Below are positions 23,158 to 27,827 of a DNA stretch of 27,827 bases, piece by piece (positions within the stretch are counted from its first letter, which is position 1; every line of letters begins with the position of its first letter). The notes below the pieces were generated by a model, which was not told the DNA's origin, searched no databases, and saw only the letters and a program-made list of their open reading frames with translations. The stretch covers positions 1 to 27,827 of the forward strand of contig CATYJC010000008.1 in NCBI GenBank assembly GCA_958407555.1. Reading direction: 5' to 3'. The DNA comes from an uncultured Collinsella sp. (lineage in GTDB: Bacteria > Actinomycetota > Coriobacteriia > Coriobacteriales > Coriobacteriaceae). Made by a program: the position numbers and the translations under genes.

Positions 23158-24096
23158 ATGCTGTTGTCCGGTATCATCGCTGCTCTTACGAGCTTTCTAC
23201 TTCCCATCATCATTTTGTTGCTGCTGCTCCCCAACGCCTGCTATGTCGTTGAACAGCAGCATGCCGTGATCATCGAGCGTCTGGGCAAGTTCAATCGCAT
23301 CGTCAACGCGGGCTTCCACATGAAGGTGCCCGTGATCGACCGCAAGGCCGCCACGGTGAGTCTGCGCACCATGAAAAACGGTTTTGGCATCGACGTTAAG
23401 ACCCAGGACAACGTGACCATCGGCCTTGAGGTCTCTGCTCAGTACCACGTGAGCTATGACATGGGCGCCGGCCCGGCAGATTCGGGCATCTACAAGAGCT
23501 ACTACATGCTGCAGGAGCCCGTCGACCAGATGCGTGATTTCATCACCGACGCCCTGCGCTCTTCCATCCCTGTCTATACGCTCGATGAGGTCTTTGCCAA
23601 GAAGGATGACATCGCCAAGGACGTTAATGCCACCGTGTCCGAGCAGATGGCTGCCTACGGCTTTACCCTCGTGTCGACACTCATCACCAAGATCGCGCTG
23701 CCGACCGAGGTCGAGAACTCCATGAACGACATCAATGCTGCCCAGCGAAAGCGCGCTGCTGCGCAGGAGCTCGCCGAGGCCGACCGCATCAAGCGCGTCA
23801 CCGAGGCGACCGCCGAGGCCGAGGCGATGGAAAAGGCGGGCGAAGGCATCGCCAACCAGCGCAAGGCCATCGCGCTGGGCATCAAGGATTCGCTCGAGAT
23901 CATCCAGGAGACGGGTGTCGGTAACGACGAGGCCAACCAGCTGTTCATGTTTACGCAGTGGTCCGAGATGATGACAGAGTTCGCTCGCACGGGTAAAACA
24001 TCGACGGTCGTACTGCCGAGCGATTTCTCGCAGTCGGCCTCGATGTTCGAGCAGATGCTGACCGCCAGCAAAGTTCAAAACGATTCGAAGGAGTAG
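23158..24096 (+). CDS. SPFH/band-7 domain membrane protein
   Basis: A 312-residue stomatin/HflC-type protein. One N-terminal membrane segment (residues about 5-25, IIAALTSFLLPIIILLLLLP) is followed by the SPFH pattern VEQQHAVIIERLGKFNRIVNAGFHMKVPVIDR and a coiled coil rich in Ala/Glu (AAQRKRAAAQELAEADRIKRVTEATAEAEAMEKAGEG). The C-terminus carries the MFTQWSEMMTEFARTG segment. SPFH proteins form membrane-associated oligomers, often linked to FtsH-type proteases or lipid microdomains; no partner protease or NfeD gene is next to it. ATG 23158 follows AGAGGAGA; an in-frame ATG at 23137 has no such site. The upstream gap holds the tRNA-Leu repeat. rlmH follows after 6 nt. Confidence 0.9.
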   Translation: MLLSGIIAALTSFLLPIIILLLLLPNACYVVEQQHAVIIERLGKFNRIVNAGFHMKVPVIDRKAATVSLRTMKNGFGIDVKTQDNVTIGLEVSAQYHVSYDMGAGPADSGIYKSYYMLQEPVDQMRDFITDALRSSIPVYTLDEVFAKKDDIAKDVNATVSEQMAAYGFTLVSTLITKIALPTEVENSMNDINAAQRKRAAAQELAEADRIKRVTEATAEAEAMEKAGEGIANQRKAIALGIKDSLEIIQETGVGNDEANQLFMFTQWSEMMTEFARTGKTSTVVLPSDFSQSASMFEQMLTASKVQNDSKE

Positions 24097-24102
24097 ACGC
24101 GC

Positions 24103-24573
24103 GTGAAATACACCGTCGTTTGCGTCGGTAAGCTCAAGGAGCGCTTTTGGAAGGACGCGTGCGCTGAGTACACCAAGCGCCTAGGTGCCTATGCCAAGGT
24201 GGATATCCGCGAGGTGGCCGATATCGACCCGGCTAAGGCGGGCGGCGTGGATGCCGCACGCGACAAGGAGGGTGCGGCGATTCTTGCAGCCCTGCCGCCT
24301 CGAGCGCATGTGATCCTGCTTGCCATTGAGGGCAAAGAGCGCTCGAGCGAGGAGCTTTCGGCGCGGCTCGACGATCTTATGCTGCGTGGTAACAGCGACA
24401 TCGCCTTTGTGATTGGTGGATCGGACGGCGTGACCGATGACGTGCGCACACGAGCCGACGAGATGCTCAGCTTTGGACGTATTACCTTGCCGCACAACTT
24501 GGCGCGCGTGGTGCTGCTGGAGCAAATCTACCGCGCCTGCAAGATCAGCCGTGGCGAGCCGTATCACAAATAG
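24103..24573 (+). CDS. rlmH: 23S rRNA pseudouridine1915 N3-methyltransferase
   Basis: A small SPOUT methyltransferase that modifies pseudouridine 1915 in 23S rRNA on 70S ribosomes. 156 residues, normal length. Motifs: VCVGKLKERFWKDACAEYTKRL at the start, LLAIEGKERSSEE, FVIGGSDGV, LPHNLARVVLLEQIYRACKI and the C-terminal YHK. GTG start with AAGGAG 9 nt upstream, overlapping the end of the SPFH gene, so the two are probably co-transcribed. Confidence 0.97.
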   Translation: MKYTVVCVGKLKERFWKDACAEYTKRLGAYAKVDIREVADIDPAKAGGVDAARDKEGAAILAALPPRAHVILLAIEGKERSSEELSARLDDLMLRGNSDIAFVIGGSDGVTDDVRTRADEMLSFGRITLPHNLARVVLLEQIYRACKISRGEPYHK

Positions 24574-24646
24574 GTCGGCAATACGAAACAATGCCGTGGG
24601 ACAATAGCCTTCGTTTTGAAGAGCGTGTCTGAGAGGACTATGAGAT

Positions 24647-25417
24647 ATGAAGATCGGATTTGTCGGTTTTGGCAATATGGCGAGCGCTATGGCCGATGGC
24701 TGGATCGCCGCCGGTGTGGCTGCGAGCGATATGTGCGCCTGCGCGGGCCACTACGACGCCTTGGTCGAGCGTTGTGAGGCACGTGGGATGGTTGCCTGTC
24801 GTGATGCGGCGGAGGTTGTCGCCGCATCCGATATCGTGGTTGCTGCGGTCAAGCCATACATGATTGAGAAGGTCTTCGCTCCGCTCAAAGAAACCCTTGC
24901 CGACAAGGTTGTCCTTTCGGTCGCCTGGACCTGGGATAGCGCCAAGTGGGAGCAGGTCCTGCCGGGTGTCGCACACATCTCGACGGTGCCCAACACGCCG
25001 GTTTCGGTGGGCGAGGGCGTCATCGCCTGCGAGAAGTCCTCTACGCTCAACGGCGAGCAGCGTGCCGTGGTGCTCGACCTGCTCGGTAAGCTTGGCACCG
25101 TCGTCGAGCTCGACACGAGTCTGCTGTTCGTGGGCGGCACGGTGGGTGGTTGCGCTCCGGCATTTGTCGCTATGGCAATCGAGGCCCTGGGCGATGCGGC
25201 GGTCAAGCACGGTATCCCGCGTGCCGATGCCTATCGCATTGTGAGCCAGATGGTGCTGGGTACGGCAAAGCTGCAGCTTGCAACTGGCCAGCATCCTGCG
25301 GCGATGAAGGATGCCGTATGCTCGCCCGGTGGTGCCACCATCAAGGGCGTCGTTGCGCTCGAGGACGCCGGCATGCGCAGTGCCCTGGTCAAGGCAATCG
25401 ACGCAACTCTCCAGTAA
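24647..25417 (+). CDS. proC: Pyrroline-5-carboxylate reductase
   Basis: Last step of proline synthesis: NAD(P)H-dependent reduction of pyrroline-5-carboxylate. 256 residues, slightly short. It has the N-terminal Rossmann motif IGFVGFGNMASAMADGW, VVAAVKPYMIE, the HISTVPNTPVSVGEGV segment and the C-terminal signature region (VCSPGGATIKGVVALEDAGMRSAL), which carries the SPGGxT pattern. GAGAGGACT precedes the ATG. The stop codon lies inside the left copy of a repeat element. Confidence 0.96.
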   Translation: MKIGFVGFGNMASAMADGWIAAGVAASDMCACAGHYDALVERCEARGMVACRDAAEVVAASDIVVAAVKPYMIEKVFAPLKETLADKVVLSVAWTWDSAKWEQVLPGVAHISTVPNTPVSVGEGVIACEKSSTLNGEQRAVVLDLLGKLGTVVELDTSLLFVGGTVGGCAPAFVAMAIEALGDAAVKHGIPRADAYRIVSQMVLGTAKLQLATGQHPAAMKDAVCSPGGATIKGVVALEDAGMRSALVKAIDATLQ

Positions 25418-25454
25418 AACCGACCAAAAAAGGACAGGTTTATTTTTGGCAGGT
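25415..25454. repeat. Core-inverted repeat, copy A
   Basis: Flank TAAAACCGACCAAAA, core AAGGACAGGTTTA, flank TTTTTGGCAGGT. The flanks match copy B (25538-25576) in the same orientation, while the core is the reverse complement of that in copy B. The flanks of each copy are also imperfect inverted repeats of one another. The element includes the proC stop codon. Confidence 0.85.
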
Positions 25455-25483
25455 ATTTTCTGCAGTTTTGTCCTTTTAGCGAA

Positions 25484-25524
25484 AAGCGCCCCGCAACTGG
25501 CTCAATTCCAGTTGCGGGGCGCTT
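25484..25524. terminator. Bidirectional terminator candidate between proC and the small membrane gene
   Basis: A perfect 17-bp stem: AAGCGCCCCGCAACTGG (25484-25500) with CCAGTTGCGGGGCGCTT (25508-25524), loop CTCAATT. T-rich sequence follows on the + side (GCGTTTG) and on the minus side (TTCGCTAAAAGG). It sits between convergent genes, so it can serve both. Confidence 0.8.
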
Positions 25525-25537
25525 GCGTTTGCCCAGA

Positions 25538-25576
25538 TAAAACCGACCAAAATAAACCTGTCCCTTTTTGGCAGGT
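25538..25576. repeat. Core-inverted repeat, copy B
   Basis: Flank TAAAACCGACCAAAA, core TAAACCTGTCCC, flank TTTTTGGCAGGT. See copy A at 25415-25454. It ends at the stop codon of the minus-strand small membrane gene. Confidence 0.85.
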
Positions 25577-25749
25577 TAGTCCCAGAAGCTGTCTTCCTCA
25601 TCCTCGGACTTGGGTCCGCGGTCGACGTACATCTTATGGGTACGCTTCTCCATTACAAAGGCAAGAATCGCAAATAACAGGATGCCGCCGGCGAAAAGGA
25701 TGGCAAAACCGGTGCGGGTGCCAAACAAAAAGGAAAAAACTGCGTCCAT
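25576..25749 (-). CDS. Small single-pass membrane protein
   Basis: A 57-residue open frame on the minus strand. The protein starts MDAVFSFLFG, has one hydrophobic helix (about residues 14-33, with FAILFAGGILLFAILAFV), a basic KRTHK just after it, and an acidic tail (SEDEEDSFWD). Positive charges after the helix suggest the C-terminus is cytoplasmic. AGAAGG lies about 6 nt before the ATG. I do not recognise a family. Charge layout, ribosome binding site and position in the gap between proC and serS make a real gene likely. Confidence 0.72.
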   Translation of the reverse strand: MDAVFSFLFGTRTGFAILFAGGILLFAILAFVMEKRTHKMYVDRGPKSEDEEDSFWD

Positions 25750-25773
25750 TGGGTGCCTTCTTGCGTAGTTGAG

Positions 25774-25804
25774 TTGGGTCGTAAACGCTCATAAGTATAT
25801 ACTT
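25774..25804. promoter_or_regulatory. Shared promoter region of serS and the small membrane gene
   Basis: AAGTATATACTT (25793-25804) is a perfect 12-bp palindrome that holds a TATACT -10 box on both strands. On the + strand TTGGGT (25774-25779) lies 18 nt upstream of TATACT (25798-25803), a reasonable serS promoter. On the minus strand the -35 match is weaker (TTGTAC with a 15-nt gap). Confidence 0.45.
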
Positions 25805-25860
25805 GCCCATACATGTACAAGGTTGCAACCTAAATGGAATGTATATCGCCGGAGGATCTA

Positions 25861-27144
25861 ATGCTTGATATCAAGTTTGTTCGCGAGAACCCCGATGCCA
25901 TCGATGTCGCCATGGCTAACCGCCAGACGTCTTGGGATCGCGAGAAGTTCTTTGAGCTCGACGACGAGCGTCGTGCCGTCATCACCGAGGTCGAGGAGCT
26001 CCAGGCTACGCGCAATGCCGAGTCCAAGAAGATCGGCGCCCTGATGAAGGAGGGCAAGAAGGACGAGGCCGAGGCCGCCAAGGAGGCCGTGCGCGCCGTC
26101 AACGAGAAGATTGACGGCCTGGCCGAGCGCCGCACTGCTCTCGAGCAGGAGCAGTACGACTTCATGGCTCACCTGCCCAACATTCCTTGCGAGGCCACGC
26201 CGTACGGCAAGGACGAGGACGAGAACATTGAGCGCCGTCGTTGGGGCACCCCGCGCGAGTTCGACTTCGACTTTAAGCCGCACTGGGATCTGGGCACCGA
26301 TCTGGACATCCTCGACTTCGAGCGTGGCAACAAGCTTTCCGGCAGCCGCTTCACCGTTCTCGGTGGCGCCGGCGCCCGCCTGGAGCGTGCCCTCATCAAC
26401 TTCTTCCTCGATACGCACACCAGCCGCGGCTTTAAGGAGTGGTGGCCGCCCATCGTCGTCAAGCGTCAGACCATGTTCGGCACGGGTCAGCTGCCCAAGT
26501 TCGAGGACGACGCCTATCACGTCTCGGGCGACAACTTCCTGATCCCTACCGCCGAGGTCGTGCTCACCAACCTGCACGCCGGCGAGGTCCTCGATGCCGA
26601 CACCCTGCCGCGCCGCTACACCGCCTTCACCCCCTGCTTCCGCGAGGAGGCCGGTTCCGCCGGTCGCGACACCCGCGGCATCATCCGTCAGCACGAGTTC
26701 GACAAGGTCGAGATGGTCAAGTTCGCTAAGCCGGAGGAGTCCGACGAGGAGCTCGAGAGCATGACCGCCGAGGCCGAGTACCTGCTGCAGCAGCTGGGCC
26801 TTCCGTATCGCGTGATTAGCCTGTGCACCGGCGACTTGGGCTTCTCTGCCCGTCAGACCTACGACATCGAGGTCTGGCTGCCGAGCTACAACGCCTACAA
26901 GGAGATCAGCTCCTGCTCCAACTGCGGTGACTTCCAGGCTCGCCGCGCCAACATCAAGTATCGCGACCCCGAGAACTTCAAGGGCTCGCGCTACCTGCAC
27001 ACCCTCAACGGTTCCGGTCTGCCGGCCGGCCGCACCATGGCCGCCATTCTGGAGAACTACCAGAACGCCGACGGCACCATCACGATCCCCGAGGTTCTTC
27101 GTCCTTACATGGGCGGCCTCGAGAAGATCGAGCCGGTCGCGTAA
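25861..27144 (+). CDS. serS: Seryl-tRNA synthetase
   Basis: Charges tRNA-Ser (and tRNA-Sec if present). 427 residues, normal. N-terminal long antiparallel coiled coil (about residues 30-100) that contacts the tRNA, then the class II catalytic core: TPCFREEAGSAGRDTRGIIRQHEF (motif 2 with the ATP-binding Arg) and LNGSGLPAGRTMAAILENYQ (motif 3). The true start is the ATG at 25861, giving MLDIKFVREN as in other SerRS, with GGAGG at 25851-25855; the open frame continues upstream to 25834 but through the ribosome binding site. It is followed by a terminator. Confidence 0.97.
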   Translation: MLDIKFVRENPDAIDVAMANRQTSWDREKFFELDDERRAVITEVEELQATRNAESKKIGALMKEGKKDEAEAAKEAVRAVNEKIDGLAERRTALEQEQYDFMAHLPNIPCEATPYGKDEDENIERRRWGTPREFDFDFKPHWDLGTDLDILDFERGNKLSGSRFTVLGGAGARLERALINFFLDTHTSRGFKEWWPPIVVKRQTMFGTGQLPKFEDDAYHVSGDNFLIPTAEVVLTNLHAGEVLDADTLPRRYTAFTPCFREEAGSAGRDTRGIIRQHEFDKVEMVKFAKPEESDEELESMTAEAEYLLQQLGLPYRVISLCTGDLGFSARQTYDIEVWLPSYNAYKEISSCSNCGDFQARRANIKYRDPENFKGSRYLHTLNGSGLPAGRTMAAILENYQNADGTITIPEVLRPYMGGLEKIEPVA

Positions 27145-27167
27145 CTTGGCTGCATAGGGGATATGCA

Positions 27168-27197
27168 AGGGCGCTCCTTTGGGGGGCGCCCTATTTT
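27168..27197 (+). terminator. Terminator of serS
   Basis: AGGGCGC (27168-27174) pairs with GCGCCCT (27186-27192), extended inward by TCC with GGG, followed by ATTTT. Confidence 0.88.
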
Positions 27198-27245
27198 GTG
27201 CGTAGGTCCATACCATGCCGTGCGGACAGCTCAATAGAAAACACA

Positions 27246-27285
27246 CGAACAGCTGTTCTGTATACAGCCATCTACCTGCTATGCT
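27246..27285 (+). promoter_or_regulatory. Putative LexA box and promoter of the last gene
   Basis: CGAACAGCTGTTCT (27246-27259) matches the Gram-positive SOS-box pattern CGAAC-N4-GTTC at 12 of 14 positions. A second palindrome, CTGTATACAG (27258-27267), abuts it. TATGCT (27280-27285) is a -10 candidate, which places the LexA-like box over the -35 region. Confidence 0.45.
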
Positions 27286-27318
27286 TTTGCTAAATAAGAG
27301 CGAGAGAAAGGGGACGCG

Positions 27319-27696
27319 ATGGAGCTGTTTGATGATCGGGTGGTTTTGTTTGAGAGCGACGAGGGCGGGGAGTACCTACTTGTAACGTGTGAGCCGTCTG
27401 GCATGGGTGGCCTAGTGGTTCGACAGACGAGCGAGGGACCGTTGACCCAATGGTGCTTTGAGGAGTCGCCGCATGTGGTCGAGACCTTTGTGACGCACGA
27501 GGGGCTTGTGGCCCTGGAGCATTTCTATGGGGTCCGGACATCTAACCAGGTTGCTCGCATGTTGAGTATCTCGTTTGCCGATTATGATTGTGCCCAGCGG
27601 GTGAGATCGCTCCTGAGGGAACTTGATGCTAAGTTTGACGTGATCGAAAAGCCAATCGATCGTACGGGGAACGGCGGTATATGCGGAGCAGCATGA
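27319..27696 (+). CDS. Hypothetical protein, possibly SOS-regulated
   Basis: A 125-residue soluble protein I do not recognise. The first half is beta-rich (VVLFESDEGGEYLLVTCEP, GLVVRQTSEGPLTQWCFEE); the second half is helical (EGLVALEHFYGVRTSNQVARMLSIS, CAQRVRSLLRELDAKFDVIEKP). No signal peptide or membrane segment. The ATG has AAAGGGG at about 27307-27313. A LexA-like box and promoter lie about 40-70 nt upstream, and tRNA-Arg follows. Function unknown. Confidence 0.75.
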   Translation: MELFDDRVVLFESDEGGEYLLVTCEPSGMGGLVVRQTSEGPLTQWCFEESPHVVETFVTHEGLVALEHFYGVRTSNQVARMLSISFADYDCAQRVRSLLRELDAKFDVIEKPIDRTGNGGICGAA

Positions 27697-27732
27697 CAAA
27701 ACTGCGTTCCACAAAAAAGTTTGAGATTGTGC

Positions 27733-27761
27733 TTGACTCCAATAAGCTAAAGTGGTTTTAT
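27733..27761 (+). promoter_or_regulatory. Promoter of tRNA-Arg
   Basis: TTGACT (27733-27738) with an AT-rich -10 (TTTTAT, 27756-27761) 17 nt later, just before the tRNA. Confidence 0.55.
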
Positions 27762-27773
27762 ATGTCTTGCGCT

Positions 27774-27827
27774 GCGGCGTTACCTCAGCTGGATAGAGGG
27801 TCTGACTACGAATCAGAACGTCATAGG
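27774..27827 (+). tRNA. tRNA-Arg (anticodon ACG), cut by window end
   Basis: Acceptor GCGGCGT, D stem CCTC/GAGG, anticodon stem TCTGA/TCAGA with loop CTACGAA, giving ACG. The T arm and 3' end lie beyond the window. Confidence 0.9.

Noticed and set aside
25750..25860. T-box leader for serS
   Set aside because: The gap is too short and no T-box sequence, specifier loop or terminator is visible.

Overview
The window looks like chromosomal DNA of a high-GC Gram-positive bacterium of the class Coriobacteriia, most likely Collinsella or a close relative. This is inferred from the GC-rich codon use, strong GGAGG-type ribosome binding sites, a secretin-less Tad pilus locus, and the style of the housekeeping proteins. 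No ribosomal RNA marker is present, so the genus is not proven. Almost every gene is on the + strand; the exceptions are pyruvate kinase at the left edge and a 57-residue membrane protein near 25.6 kb.

Layout. (1) 1-6.3 kb: pyk (-), a Ca2+-type P-type ATPase with an elaborate, apparently structured 5' leader, a long imperfect palindrome, and rsgA. (2) 6.5-16.1 kb: one dense, translationally coupled Tad/Flp pilus operon. It encodes CpaB, a CpaE/TadZ-like ATPase, CpaF/TadA, TadB, TadC, the Flp pilin, an unrecognised single-pass protein, a second pilin-like protein, two TadE-like proteins, a large TadG-like protein and a DUF192 protein. Secretin and prepilin peptidase genes are absent. (3) 16.2-16.7 kb: a small two-gene unit resembling a BrnT/BrnA-type toxin-antitoxin pair. 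(4) 16.8-18.3 kb: tRNA-Phe, a strong inverted repeat, a palindromic operator candidate and a GH5-like protein that lacks the usual catalytic acid/base. (5) 18.3-22.7 kb: rsmI, metG, rsmA and a tatD-family gene. (6) 22.7-24.6 kb: tRNA-Leu followed by a 189-bp tandem duplication of its own 3' end plus terminator, then an SPFH/band-7 gene and rlmH. (7) 24.6-27.8 kb: proC, a pair of repeat elements with an inverted core around a terminator, a small membrane protein (-), serS, an unrecognised gene preceded by a LexA-like box, and a tRNA-Arg cut by the window end.

How the genes fit together. The Tad genes overlap by 1 to about 40 nt nearly throughout and should be made as one assembly line: the CpaE-like protein positions the machine, CpaF powers it, TadB/TadC form the inner-membrane platform, and Flp with several minor pilin-like proteins is the cargo. 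The rest is mostly translation and RNA modification (rsgA, rsmI, metG, rsmA, rlmH, serS, three tRNAs) with some central metabolism (pyk, proC).

The most unusual signals are the RNA leader of the P-type ATPase (two hairpins with perfectly complementary 7-nt loop segments, one of them sequestering the ribosome binding site), the degenerate GH5 active site, the tRNA-Leu 3'-end duplication, the core-inverted repeats around the proC terminator, and a possible LexA box before the last gene. All positions and motifs were read by eye; no database or folding program was run.
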